Shown: piece after piece, positions 10,351 to 20,588 of the stretch
Position numbering within the stretch: position 1 is the stretch's first letter
Layout: every line of letters starts with the position of its first letter
Assembly: GCA_030581615.1 (NCBI GenBank)
Contig: JAKTTT010000090.1
Location: forward strand, 1 to 60,916
From: Alloascoidea africana
Lineage: Eukaryota; Ascomycota; Alloascoideomycetes; Alloascoideales; Alloascoideaceae
DNA length: 60,916 nucleotides
Direction of reading: 5' to 3'
The notes under the pieces: generated by a model
The model's database searches: none
What the model was told of the DNA's origin: nothing
Seen by the model: the letters and a program-made list of their open reading frames with translations, nothing else
Program-made: the position numbers and the translations under genes

Positions 10351-10648
10351 CTGGGACTCAGACTCAAATATTCAGTATCTACGAGGGGTTGATTTTTTCT
10401 AACGACGGTTGATGCATACATCTTGATTTGGAATTCTGTTACCATAATATTTAACTAGAAATGTAATGAGAAATTAAATTGAATATAATTTCATCATAGC
10501 TTTCTAGGTGTACATAGAAAATGTTTAACAATGCCAGGAAGCTGGATGGTGGTGGTGGAGGATTCACGAGAAAACGATAAAACCTCCAGTAGTCAAAACG
10601 CGTCTCGTTGTTGCCAAACTCTTGCAGCGAAACACGCGCTTTTTGCCA
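10351..10648. other. Intergenic: CDC8 promoter
   Basis: Holds the PH-gene 3' region and the CDC8 promoter, including an MCB box about 50 nt before the chosen ATG. No other gene is seen. Confidence 0.6.
10598..10603. promoter_or_regulatory. MCB box (ACGCGT) upstream of CDC8
   Basis: ACGCGT is the MluI cell-cycle box bound by MBF and marks G1/S genes in yeast. CDC8 is a known G1/S gene in Saccharomyces. The match is exact; its use here is inferred. Confidence 0.6.
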
Positions 10649-11394
10649 ATGACAGATTTCGAAGAACAACTAAAAGCCAGATCAAGAGGCTTACTTATAC
10701 TATTAGAGGGTCTGGATCGTTCTGGTAAATCCACCCAGTGCGATAGACTGGTGCAACGTCTTTCTAAAGCCGTGGGCGAAGATCATGTTGAACTGGTCAA
10801 ATTTCCCAACAGAACCACCGTCATTGGCAAGATGATACACAACTATCTGATACAGTCTAAAGAAGACGGTTCACAACTCAACGACCGAACGATTCATTTG
10901 CTCTTTAGTGCAAACAGATGGGAGGCCATTGACGATATCAGGGAGAAGCTGAAACGGGGGAAGATTATCGTTTTGGACCGGTATGTTTACTCGGGAGTAG
11001 CATACTCAGCCGCAAAGGTATGAAATCAAGACTAGAAATCGCTGTTCCCATCTCTTTTCTAATCTAATACTATAAAATTTAGGGACTATCTGTTGATTGG
11101 TGCCTAGCTTCCGATAAAGGATTGCCCAAACCAGATCTTACGGTTTTCTTAAACATAAGTACAAAAGAAGCAGCTAAAAGAAGTGGGTTTGGAGAAGAGA
11201 GATACGAAGAAAACACATTTCAGCAAAAAGTAAGACGCATATTTGAGGACGAATTTGCAGCAAGAAATGAAGCGAGTTCTAGTTGGAGAACCATCCAAGT
11301 AGATGGGAAGGATATTGACACAATCGCTAAAGATATTTGGGAGTCTCTTGGAGGCATCCTTGGAGACTTACAGGAAGACTTGGAGGTGTTTTAG
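10649..11394 (+). CDS. CDC8: Thymidylate kinase (dTMP kinase), one intron
   Basis: Exons 10649-11017 and 11083-11394 give 226 residues. The enzyme phosphorylates dTMP to dTDP in dTTP synthesis. Seen: P-loop [10 protein letters not shown] near residue 20, the KFPNRTT motif of the dTMP site, the DR motif [13 protein letters not shown], and the lid region SGFGEERYE. The 65-nt intron (GTATGA…CTAATAC…TTAG) follows SAAK exactly at a conserved stretch and restores SAAK-GLSVDWC. The start is ATG 10649; the reading frame extends 9 codons upstream without an ATG. The product is slightly longer than the 216-residue Saccharomyces enzyme. It converges on APS2 with only 63 nt between stops. Confidence 0.92.
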
Positions 11395-11457
11395 ATTACC
11401 ACAAGATAGAAGAAGGCAACAGCATGACATTAATTTGATCATTTTCCCTTTTATTTT

Positions 11458-12014
11458 TCAATCCAGCTTATCAATGTAATCTATTCTATCCAGTATCACT
11501 TTCTTTGAAATCTCTTCTATTTCCCCAGCCAGAAATATTTCATCCAGAACTGTATAGACTTTATAGAAGTTGAACACGAGATCCAGCTCACAAACGTTTT
11601 GGAAAAAGGCATCCAGCACCTCCACCAGCAAATGTATAGCCTCCAGATATTGGAGTTCGTTATCGATGATTTCAATACAGGCAACAAAGTACAGGCCGGC
11701 ATATCGTCTATAAACGAGTTTGTGGTCTTGGAACTAAATGGCAAATGCCTTGTTAATTGGGGATGTGTATGCTAGGGCGACTAAGTAATAACTCACCTCT
11801 ACAAAGTTGCTCTGGTGTCTTTGGTCTCGTGAGGCCACTAACCTATGGACATCGCCTTTTAATCGAAACTTTTCCTGATCCTTTAAAGCCTTGTTAATTC
11901 CCATAGTATAAGAGTGGAATGATAATTACAAGGACATACAGAATAGGTGGAATACCATTTTGCAATCCTTGTCTTTCCCTGTCTATTCTGGACTAGTATA
12001 AACTGGACAGCCAT
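11458..12014 (-). CDS. APS2: AP-2 clathrin adaptor small (sigma) subunit, two introns
   Basis: Exons (minus) 12014-11940, 11889-11797 and 11733-11458 encode 147 residues, the same length as Saccharomyces Aps2. Sigma-2 is the small core subunit of the endocytic AP-2 complex. Seen: start [20 protein letters not shown], then [23 protein letters not shown], the invariant [15 protein letters not shown] and the Aps2-like end [17 protein letters not shown]. Introns are 50 nt (GTATGT…AG) and 63 nt (GTGAGT…TTTAG) and fall in phase. HQSNFVEF and the C-terminus favour Aps2 over the AP-1 paralogue Aps1. Confidence 0.92.
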
Positions 12015-12583
12015 CGATGAAAAGAATTGTGAACCCCAAAATCAAAATGAAAGGAGAAGGGAAACAAATATCGAGAGCATATTGAGAGGTTATCTGAAAT
12101 AATGGTGTATAATGCATTACGTCAGCAATCTCCCCCAAAATGACTTGAGACAGGGTAACCAGTTGTCATAGCTCACAAATAGTTGATTCCAGAATCATAG
12201 ATTGGCACCTAAGTTTTCCTTTCCAGTTGAAGTAAAGCTTTGATTCGGCTTTGTTCAACAAATCGTAAAGGTAGTTGACAACTGTTTCAAAGAAGCTATG
12301 TAGTTCTAGTCAACTTTTGGCAAATCAACCAAGATGAATTATCAAAGTGCTACAAACATTTCAATGCCCTGTTTTGACCAAAGCCTTCTTCACACGTATT
12401 ATTACTCGACATACTAAAAGATCCTCCCAATATACATCATATCTCAATTTTTTTTTGGTGCCTGGGTCCCCAATTTCTACCCTCAATATTAATAAAACCT
12501 TTTAAAGATTGATTTTTGTTTTTGGTGGCCATGAAAATGAAAATAAAAGTAAACATGAAATAAGAAAACTGGTACACCATTGT
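12015..12583. other. Intergenic between ILV2 3' end and APS2 promoter
   Basis: About 570 nt of AT-rich sequence holding the APS2 promoter on the right-hand side of that gene and the ILV2 3' end. No ORF or RNA signature is seen. Confidence 0.5.
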
Positions 12584-14675
12584 TTAGTATCTGCCTTGGG
12601 TTCTTTCACTTCTCGTTATCTTTCGCTGTTTCTCGACCTCAGCATCATAAACAAGGAATTCATCTAGACCTTTCCCAGCTGGAACCATGGGCAGTACAGG
12701 AACCTTCTTATCTACACAAACCTCTAGTAAAACGGGTCCCTTGTAATCTAGCCACTCATTTAGTGCGCCCTCCAGCTCGGAATACTTCGTTACTCTTATG
12801 CCCTTCAGACCCATTGCATCCGACAACTTTATAAAATCTGGATTTGTCTGATGTGTATGAGAATATCTATCTTCGTAAAACAGCGATTGCCATTGCGTAA
12901 CCATGCCTTGCTCTTCGTTGTTCAAGATCACAATCTTTACAGGAATATCGTGTTGGACCGCACAGGACAGTTCGGTCAGTGTCATATTGAAAGAGGCATC
13001 GCCGTCGATATCAATAACCACACGGTCAGGCATTGCTACTTGGGCTCCAATAGCTGCTGGCAGACCAAATCCCATGGTTCCAAGACCACCTGAAGTGATC
13101 ATTGTCCTTGGCTGTCTCCACCTAAAGTGCTGAGCAGCCCACATTTGATGCTGGCCCACACCGGTTGTGATAATGGGATTCATATTCTTTTCAGCAGTGA
13201 TACGGCTGATTTCAGAGATGAGAGTCTGAGGTTTTATCAAATCTTCTGGAGAAGATTCCTTTTCATATTCAAAAGGATACTTGCTTTTCCATTCTGCAAT
13301 CTGGTCAAACCACTCTTTTCGATCCTCCTTTAGTACTGGTTTAATCAAGGGGATAAACTTTTCCAGGTTTGAAGTGACATCGCCCTCAACTGCTTCTGTT
13401 GCCTCCACCACTTTATTTATATTCTTGGGAGAAATCTCAAAATGAACAATGCCTCCTCGGTTCTCAAGAGCAGCCAGTCTTGCAGCAGGGGCAAACTTTG
13501 TAAGGTTGCCCGTTACACGATCGTCAAATCTTGCTCCAAGTGCAAGAATCAAATCCGCATTCTGAATTGCCAAATTTGCATACCCACTTCCATGCATACC
13601 CAGCATATGTAGCGACTTGTCATCCAATTCGTCAAAGGCCCCGAGACCTTGTAAAGTGGTAGTAACAGGAATTTGAGCCCTCTCTGCTAGTTGCTTCAGA
13701 ACTGCTGGACCATTCTCCGACATCAAGACACCTTGCCCTGCATAAATAACCGGTTTCTTCGCCATGTTCAGAAGTTTTGCGGAAGCGCGAAGAGCCTCTT
13801 TTTGGAATTCCGAAGCAGCTTGCCTCGTAATTTCGTTAAGAGCATTTGTAGGTAAAGTGCCTGCTATGGGGATTCGCTGCCTCAGAATGCTAGCGGTCAC
13901 GTCCTTTGGCAGATCAATCAAAACAGGCCCTGGTCTACCAGAAGTAGCAATTTCAAAGGCCTCGTTTATACGGCGTGGTATTTCTTCCACAGATTTTATC
14001 ATGCAGTTCCATTTCGTGCAAGATCTCGAAATCCCAACGATATCTGCCTCTTGGAACGAGTCTGTGCCAATTGCCGTGGTTGGGACTTGGCCAGAAAAAG
14101 CGACGATGGGGACGCCGTCGGATAAAGCGTCCTGAAGGGCGGTGACGATGTTCGTAGCGCCTGGTCCCGAGGTGACAAGAACCACGCCCGGCTTTCCTGA
14201 AGCTCGAGCATATCCTTCAGCCATATGCCCAGCTCCTTGTTCATGGCGGGGAAGAACAAATTTGAAATATGGGGAATTGTAGATTGCGTCGAAAACGGGG
14301 AGAATCGCACCTCCTGGATATCCAAATACGGTATCAACATTGTGTCTGAGCATCATTTCATGAAATATTTCACCACCCGACAGCCCAATAAACGAATCTG
14401 TTGAGTCCTTTGGTTTCAGAGGTTGTGGAGGACGTATTTTTTCGCTGGTCGCTTGACTAAATGCTGGCGATGGCTGTGGTCGAGTTCTTCAAGGAGGACA
14501 AAAAGAATTAGTATCTCGTATTAGGAAGAACTCAGCAACAAGGCTCATACATTGTACTGGTGGCTTCCGAATGCCGTAAACAGGTTGTCAAAAATGACCT
14601 TGAAGCTTGGGATTTTAGGAGACGGACTCCCGCTCTTTTCGTAGAGAAGGAGATGCGTGCTGAAAAGGAGAGCAT
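12584..14675 (-). CDS. ILV2: Acetolactate synthase catalytic subunit, mitochondrial, one intron
   Basis: Exons (minus) 14675-14551 and 14486-12584 give 675 residues (Saccharomyces Ilv2 is 687). It makes acetolactate/acetohydroxybutyrate for valine, isoleucine and leucine synthesis. The first exon is a mitochondrial presequence rich in Arg, Ser and Leu (MLSFSARISFSTKRAG…). The enzyme core starts at about residue 75 and shows the catalytic glutamate region RHEQGAGHMAEGYAR, the ALS stretch ATSGRPGPVLIDLPKDV, and the thiamine-diphosphate motif from IDGDASFNMT to ILNNEEQGM. The 64-nt intron (GTATGA…TACTAAT…GAAG) separates presequence from enzyme; without exon 1 the protein would lack targeting. 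Two Gcn4 sites lie upstream, as expected for general amino acid control. Confidence 0.95.
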
Positions 14676-14824
14676 GGCGAGTGTGTTGGGGATAGCCGAA
14701 TCAAGTTGCTAGACGGTCTAAATTTCACGAGAGTTGAGGTGCCCTGGGTATGTTCAGAAAAAGAGAAATCAGAGGAGAAAAGGAGATTATATAGGATCTG
14801 GTGGAGTTGTGTTTTAGTTTTCGG

Positions 14825-14831
14825 TGACTCA
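14825..14831. promoter_or_regulatory. Gcn4 site TGACTCA upstream of ILV2
   Basis: An exact Gcn4 core site 150 nt before the ILV2 ATG. Gcn4 control of branched-chain amino acid genes is established in yeasts; activity here is inferred. Confidence 0.65.
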
Positions 14832-15108
14832 GGTTGTTTTTCCAATCCTGCAGTTTTTTATTAGTGTCCGTTCTGCAATATTGAAGTTGCGTTTTAGCGC
14901 TCCAATGGCCTTATTTCTCGACAGGTTGTACTCTTTGAAACCTGCCAGTAAGGCACCGATAATTGTATTGTTTCTCGTCTTGTTGGTCTGACAAAAAATA
15001 GTATTTTCAATTATTAGAAAGCCAGTTTGGCTGGGAAGAGCAGCTGGAGTTCGCAAGCAAGAGATGGCGCCCGGTCCGTTTCCGGCTTCATTGCAGATCA
15101 GATGATTT

Positions 15109-15115
15109 GTGACTC
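15109..15115. promoter_or_regulatory. Second Gcn4 site TGACTCA in the ILV2/cyclophilin divergent promoter
   Basis: A second exact TGACTCA, about 435 nt before ILV2 and 270 nt before the cyclophilin gene. It probably serves ILV2. Confidence 0.5.
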
Positions 15116-15321
15116 ATGAAGAGGAATGGGGAACGACTAGAGCTTGGCGTAATTGGAAAAGGCAAAGGAGAACAGGGTCCTGTCAAAAAGAGAAAGATTA
15201 AAATGGAAGGCAAGAAGAAGACAGAAGGATCGGATTTGCGTTTCTGTCTTTCTCTTCTCTCTGGAGGAGCTTTTCAACCTTGACCGAACACTCTTCGGAT
15301 CTGACAACAAGAGCGCATCGC

Positions 15322-15328
15322 TTACCCG
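15322..15328. promoter_or_regulatory. Reb1-type site TTACCCG, ILV2/cyclophilin divergent promoter
   Basis: An exact match to the Reb1 core, 56 nt before the cyclophilin ATG. It is one of four such sites in divergent promoters of this window. Confidence 0.5.
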
Positions 15329-15383
15329 GACGTCGCAATGCTCAAGTGTCGCCAGGACCAAAATCACGAAAGCGAGAACAAGA

Positions 15384-16034
15384 ATGCCCAATCCTATAGT
15401 CTTCTTTGATGTATGTTTGCTTAGTACTGATTATTTTTATTCCTGACATTAAATTCTAACGGCTGTTGTTTAAGATAAGCATCGGCGGCACGCCGCTGGG
15501 AAGAGTTAAGATGGAGCTGTTTGCAGACGTTGTGCCAAAGTGAGTTTAAACATGTTCTTCCTGATTAAACTCGAGTCAAAACACTAAGCCGGAGTCAATG
15601 TCTTTGAAAGAACAGCAGAAAACTTTCGGCAGCTGTGTACTGGTGAGTTTCGCAGTAACGGGAGACCTGTGGGGTATAAAAACACGAGGTTTCATAGAAT
15701 CATCAAGGATTTTATGATCCAGGGTGGAGATTTTGTCAGCGGAAACGGGTTGGGAAGCTACTCAATCTATGGGAAAACTTTCGAAGATGAGAATTTTACG
15801 TTAAAACATGGAGAACTTGTACTGTCCATGGCAAACAGTGGACCAAATACGAACGGGTGTCAGTTTTTCATATGTTTGAACGCAGACGCGGTTAAACAAT
15901 TGGATGGGAAGCATGTTGTATTTGGACAAGTGGTTAGTGGTAAAGAAGTCGTGTATCGTGCTGGATTGGTTCGAACAGATCGAGATGATAGGCCCGTTGT
16001 TGATGTAGAAATTGTGGAGTGCGGTGAATACTAA
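15384..16034 (+). CDS. Cyclophilin H-type peptidyl-prolyl isomerase, two introns
   Basis: Exons 15384-15410, 15475-15539 and 15611-16034 give 171 residues, a bare cyclophilin domain. The start [13 protein letters not shown] and the ending CGEY resemble human PPIH and S. pombe Cyp3, the U4/U6-associated cyclophilin, rather than Cpr1. Catalytic residues are present: [15 protein letters not shown] (active-site Arg, Phe, Gln) and FFICL. The tryptophan of the cyclosporin site seen in CypA is absent: the sequence reads [13 protein letters not shown], with Gln at that position. Introns of 64 nt (GTATGT…CTAAC…TAAG) and 71 nt (GTGAGT…AAAG) restore [16 protein letters not shown]. No signal peptide is present, so it should be nuclear or cytosolic. 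Confidence 0.88.
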
Positions 16035-16379
16035 ACTCATGATCCCGCCATGAAATACATGTATTTCCTCAAAAATGTACCTCTATATTAGTTTGTAATA
16101 TCTCTCTCTCAAGCTTCACAGGACAGATTCAGATGAATAATTGAAGCCTTGGTTTAGCTCTGAGGAACTGGTGTTCAATACCTACAATCAAAGTTTTCTA
16201 TTTAGGAAGAATCAAGTTTATACTCCAGACATCAGATCAAGATCAATTGAAGGGAAAAGATGAGCTTCCTTACTCCATTTACTGTCAATTAAATTTAAAT
16301 CGATTACAAATCATATTCATTAATGAAACAATTAAAAGCCCAAGAAAAGTTATTCTCCATCATCGGATGACATAAATCA
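16035..16379. other. Convergent 3' region
   Basis: Between the stop codons of two converging genes. AT-rich, no ORF; presumably both 3' UTRs and poly(A) sites. Confidence 0.5.
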
Positions 16380-16619
16380 TTACTTTGCGTTACTGGCTCC
16401 TCCGGTCTGTGCACTGTTCCCTCCACCTAAACGACCTCCAATGTACTTTTCAGCCTGATCATCAAATTTCTTCTCAAAACCACTTTCTTTAGATTGATCC
16501 ATTCCCAATTTGGCTTCTACCTTGTCAATGTTATCACGAACAAACCCCTTGTCTCCTTCTTTCTTGTTTGTGTCTTTTTTGGAGACGTAGCTGTTGATTT
16601 TTCCCATAAGATCTGACAT
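16380..16619 (-). CDS. Small hydrophilic protein, 79 residues, function unknown
   Basis: ATG at 16619 is the first in a frame that is open further upstream without an ATG. The product is very polar: a short N-terminal helix MSDLMGKINSYVSKK, a linker, a helix-like VRDNIDKVEAKLG, then GFEKKFDDQAEKYIGGRLGGG and a Gly/Asn-rich tail. It has no membrane segment or cysteine. The layout is like small fungal stress or hydrophilin-type proteins that I cannot name. Length, helix pattern and clean stop support a real gene, but assignment is by impression only. Confidence 0.6.
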   Translation of the reverse strand: MSDLMGKINSYVSKKDTNKKEGDKGFVRDNIDKVEAKLGMDQSKESGFEKKFDDQAEKYIGGRLGGGNSAQTGGASNAK

Positions 16620-18309
16620 GTTGACGTAATTTCTGTTTATGTATGTTCCAAAGTTACTCAATTGGTTTTCGGATACAGGAGAAATCAAGAAAGGAATGCT
16701 CTGCTTTTATACTCGTTCCTTACATAGTTCACCTCTCAATCCGGAGAGGAGAAGATACCTGCACAATTGGCGTGTCCACTTTACTGTCCCAGATGACCTG
16801 AAGGTTAATCAATTATAGACGAGCCAAACCTTAGCAAACTACTTTGCTACCATATAGGATTGTTCGTAAGAATCCAGAACTTGCCTAATCAGGGAAAACT
16901 GCAAAGCGGGCAAATAAGATTCTTTGTGGAGGAATTCCTCTCTAACAAGTTTCCAGACCGCTCGCAACCGACTGACCTGCTTACCTAGCTTTGCTATTGA
17001 TACCAGCAGCTTCACACCAAGACATTACGAGGCTAGATTTATGTTCGGGATATGGATGCCATAGTCTATGTCCCATGTCAACATTATCAGTCTTTCGGCC
17101 TTTCTTTGCATTGTGATCACATGGTATCAGTCAAATGTAACTGGGACACAATCCATTTACTTGGGTAGAGATTGTTGCAACCTTTTTGGTTTAGCTCCGT
17201 TTCGTCCAAAGTGTTAGCTAGTCCCAACCGAGCATAGCATAAATCTTAATGGTGAGGCCATTAAGCAAGAAGGCAAAGTCCTCAGTGCTGAATATTCTGG
17301 TTATGGCTCTGTCAACTTCAAAAAATGACGTACACGCAGAGACAAGGAATTGACAATCTAGGAAGGGTGTAAATATAACCTAAAAGACAAATTCAGTGCT
17401 TTTTGTGTTAAAAACATCGAATGGATAAAACACCACACAACAGTCCATCTTTGTAGAATAAATACCCAGCTTCTAGACAATTGACTTCAATTATCAGAGC
17501 TTGCCATAATAAAGGGGTTAATTTCTCAGGTCAACTTAACAAGCGTAAGTGATACGTTTAAAAAGCCATTCCTGACTTGTAGATTTCTACAAAAGAAACA
17601 AATTGATGAAGCCATGGACATACACCGAATTCCAAAAGAAGAATTGTGAGGATCTATTGAACTGTATTCCCAGAATTTATGATTTCAATGACTTGATCAA
17701 ATTCGCTTTGACATGGCAGAGTACCATGGGACGCAATTGATTTAGCGCTTGTACAGATTCCAAACGTTTTTGAACAAAACCATTTGTCTTATCAGTATGT
17801 ATGCAGGGAATTGATGATTCTCACATGTGCTTTCATTTGTTTTCATTACAATACAACTATAATCAATCTTATCTCAAACTCATCTTGACGAAATACCACG
17901 AGTAGAGGCTCAGAATATGACAGAAAGACATTTAACATCAAATAATGGATTCGCTTGGTTTCTTTCCCCCTTTTTTATTCTTTCCTTTCTTGCCATTATT
18001 TCCACGGGTTTGTTAAGTTTCACAACCGCTTACAATAATGCTCCGAGTAGCTGCTCGGGCCATCATGACTACTTTCACTACGATATAAAGATGAGCTTCA
18101 AAGTGATGATTCATTTTTTTTTTTAAAATAAACCATAGTTGTGGAGTTATGGGGTCAAAGCCGATATGGGCATCTTCTCGATGTAAATGTCTTTCTTTCA
18201 TTTTCGGAGCCCCAGCCTATTGGATTTCGTTAAGGATCATTTTGTATATTCCGGCTTCCCTCACAACTTCAACCTATACAAAGAGTTTCTAAACCCAGTG
18301 ATGAGGAAA
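16620..18309. other. 1.7 kb without a recognised gene
   Basis: Lies upstream of the small hydrophilic gene and downstream of RPB7. No frame exceeds about 70 codons. I found no tRNA-like, snoRNA box or transposon signature. Short protein-like patches on the plus strand near 17050-17170 are broken by stops and cannot be assigned. It may hold a non-coding RNA or a long-decayed gene. Confidence 0.4.
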
Positions 18310-19105
18310 TTATAATGCTCCGAGATAATCTTCTTTTATGCTCCCGCTATAACCAATTGTTAGTACTGGCCAAAAAAACAAGACCAAGACACTTTCAACC
18401 TACATGGCATAAATCTCATTAACATCCGTTCTAGTACCAACTATCTTTAGACGGACTCTGCTCCCCTTTTCGATAATCTGGTCATCTGACACATAAGCCG
18501 GAGGATTTGCCGATGGATTAAAAGACATATCCGAAGGTATCAGCTGGGGGATCAAAGTTAATAAGTTTCCTTTGCAAGATGCACAATGCCTTCTTGACTT
18601 ACATGTGTCGAAACAAATACACTTAGAGGGCCAACATCAGCGAAAAAGCCCATCTTGCTTACTGTTGATACCACACCGTCTACCACTTCTCCCTAGATAA
18701 GTGTCGTGTTGAGAGATTAATAAAAAGCATCTTTATTTTGGTAACCCGGTAGAAACATACTTTAAAAGGTTTCCAAACAACCGCTCTGTATTTAACTTGG
18801 AATTCAGCTGAACCAGAGCCTGGCGTGATTCTTCCCTTTCCAATATCTATCTTGATGAAATCAAGAACACATATAATATATCCAAATTGACCTGTACAGA
18901 CACCTTCCACATCAGCAAGTAATTTCTCCTTCAAATACCGATTCATCTGTGGACCGAAATATGAAGGATGTAAGGTCAAATTAAGAGATAAATCTTTCTG
19001 TGAAGCGTGTTTTAAACAATCGCCGCATTAGTGAAAAATCCAATCACAAAAGCAAAAACCATGGTATTGGGCTTCAATTCTCTGTAAACATACCAAGAAG
19101 AACAT
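18310..19105 (-). CDS. RPB7: RNA polymerase II subunit Rpb7, four introns
   Basis: Five exons (minus): 19105-19094, 18997-18761, 18692-18603, 18543-18404 and 18346-18310. They join in phase to 171 residues, exactly the length of Saccharomyces Rpb7. Rpb7 pairs with Rpb4 to form the stalk of RNA polymerase II. Seen: [20 protein letters not shown], the [11 protein letters not shown] strand, [20 protein letters not shown], the S1/OB domain ([20 protein letters not shown], then [19 protein letters not shown]) and the end IKEDYLGAL. The first exon is only 12 nt. The last intron has GTAGGT as donor and TACTAAC as branch site. It shares a 709-nt promoter region with MRP20. Confidence 0.94.
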
Positions 19106-19739
19106 TGTGCGAGGAAACCAAAAAAAAATATTATAAAAGGACAGACTCGGATAAATATGATACAACCGTTACTTGCTCGATAAATGCCGGCGTTGAAAGG
19201 CTTGTTTACAAAGTCTTTCGTCCACCTTCTCTAATAAATCTTTCGTCAATGTTTTTTTTTCTTTTTTTTTTTCCTCCCGTTTAAAATTGCAATGTGAGAT
19301 GGTCGCTCCTGTGTTCTGAAGCCCACTGGGAAAATTAACGGATTAAAAAACACAAAATCCCTCGATAGTAAAATGAGAGATTTGATGGTTGAACCGATTA
19401 TATTGGTTGACACATTCTTTTTTTCAATGTCGCGCGCAGTTTTATCAAAAGTGTGATAGAACAAGGTGCATAACTGCACGGCTGTTTCTCGAGATATGCA
19501 GAGCGTGAAACTACTTTCAGGAGAAGAGCTTGAGGGACAACGAGATCGTTCCAGAAGTTATGGATAATAATGGGGATGGGAATTAAAGGATAATCAGCAG
19601 TTAGCAGCCATTAGACTGTTCTGTTTACTCTTTTGAAGGCGCTGATCACCGCCATTCTGGCCATTTGTGTCTTCTCCCCCGTGCTTTTGTGCTCAAATCT
19701 GCTCAGGCTGCGCTCCCACAGAAATTGCAAGTCTGGGGG

Positions 19740-19746
19740 TTACCCG
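19740..19746. promoter_or_regulatory. Reb1-type site TTACCCG, RPB7/MRP20 divergent promoter
   Basis: An exact TTACCCG 75 nt before the MRP20 ATG, within the 19106-19814 divergent region. That region contains no other recognised feature apart from poly(T) tracts near 19250. Confidence 0.5.
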
Positions 19747-19814
19747 GGCATTTAGCGAGTTTTTCAGCCCAACCACTGACAAAATGAATCTGGCAATCTC
19801 GAAACTATCCACTA

Positions 19815-20588
19815 ATGCCCAGAGTAACGAAAGGTCTTGTTACTCAGATCGCGAATGTGTCCAGAAGGACGCTGGCAACGGTGACTCCGGAATCGACAGC
19901 CACGAATTTCACAGAGTTACTCAGCGAGGAAACCCAAGATTTCGGCTCGACAATGAAAAAGCCGGAAAAGGTTGCAGAGAAAATCACATATTGGGCTAGA
20001 CAAGGTATTGAAGAAGGAACTGAACATTTCCGAGTAGGAGAGAAAAAGATATACTTTCCCCATGCTCGGATCACACTGCTACGTCCCAACGCAAAGCATA
20101 CGCCGTACCAGGCCAAATTCATCGTTCCCCGATCCTTCAACAAGATGGACTTGCGTGACTATCTTTACCATGTTTACGGCCTTCGAGCAATGAACGTTAC
20201 TGTGCAATTGCTACATTCGAAATGGTCTACTCGAGGTGGCCTTTTGGGGGGTCGACGATTCAGAGAGCCACAGATTAAAAAAATGACAATCGACATGGAG
20301 GAACCGTTTGTATGGCCCGCTGAACCCGAGTCCAAGGATGAATGGCAGATTGAGACTTTTAAAGAGTTGGACAAGTATCGAAAGGATACAATGCGTACGA
20401 GATCTGAAGTATTTGAAGAACCCAAGGCTTTTGATGGACTTTTGGGACCTTATCCTCCTCCACCACAACCTTTTGTACCAAAGTTTATGGGTCAACAGTT
20501 GAAGTACAATAAGGAGAAACAAGAACGTAAATCAGAACGTAAAGATGATATTGAAATGGTGAAGAATTACTTGGGCATTCGAGACTAG
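19815..20588 (+). CDS. MRP20: Mitochondrial large-subunit ribosomal protein uL23m
   Basis: A 257-residue single-exon gene. The N-terminus is basic and hydroxylated, as for a mitochondrial presequence (MPRVTKGLVTQIANVSRRTL). The L23 fold follows at about residues 80-145 (YFPHARITLLRP, QAKFIVPRSFNKMDLRDYLYHVYGL, then VQLLHS). Then comes the fungal extension with KKMTIDMEEPFVWP and a charged C-terminal helix. uL23m sits at the polypeptide exit tunnel of the mitoribosome. Length agrees with Saccharomyces Mrp20 (263). Confidence 0.85.
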   Translation: MPRVTKGLVTQIANVSRRTLATVTPESTATNFTELLSEETQDFGSTMKKPEKVAEKITYWARQGIEEGTEHFRVGEKKIYFPHARITLLRPNAKHTPYQAKFIVPRSFNKMDLRDYLYHVYGLRAMNVTVQLLHSKWSTRGGLLGGRRFREPQIKKMTIDMEEPFVWPAEPESKDEWQIETFKELDKYRKDTMRTRSEVFEEPKAFDGLLGPYPPPPQPFVPKFMGQQLKYNKEKQERKSERKDDIEMVKNYLGIRD

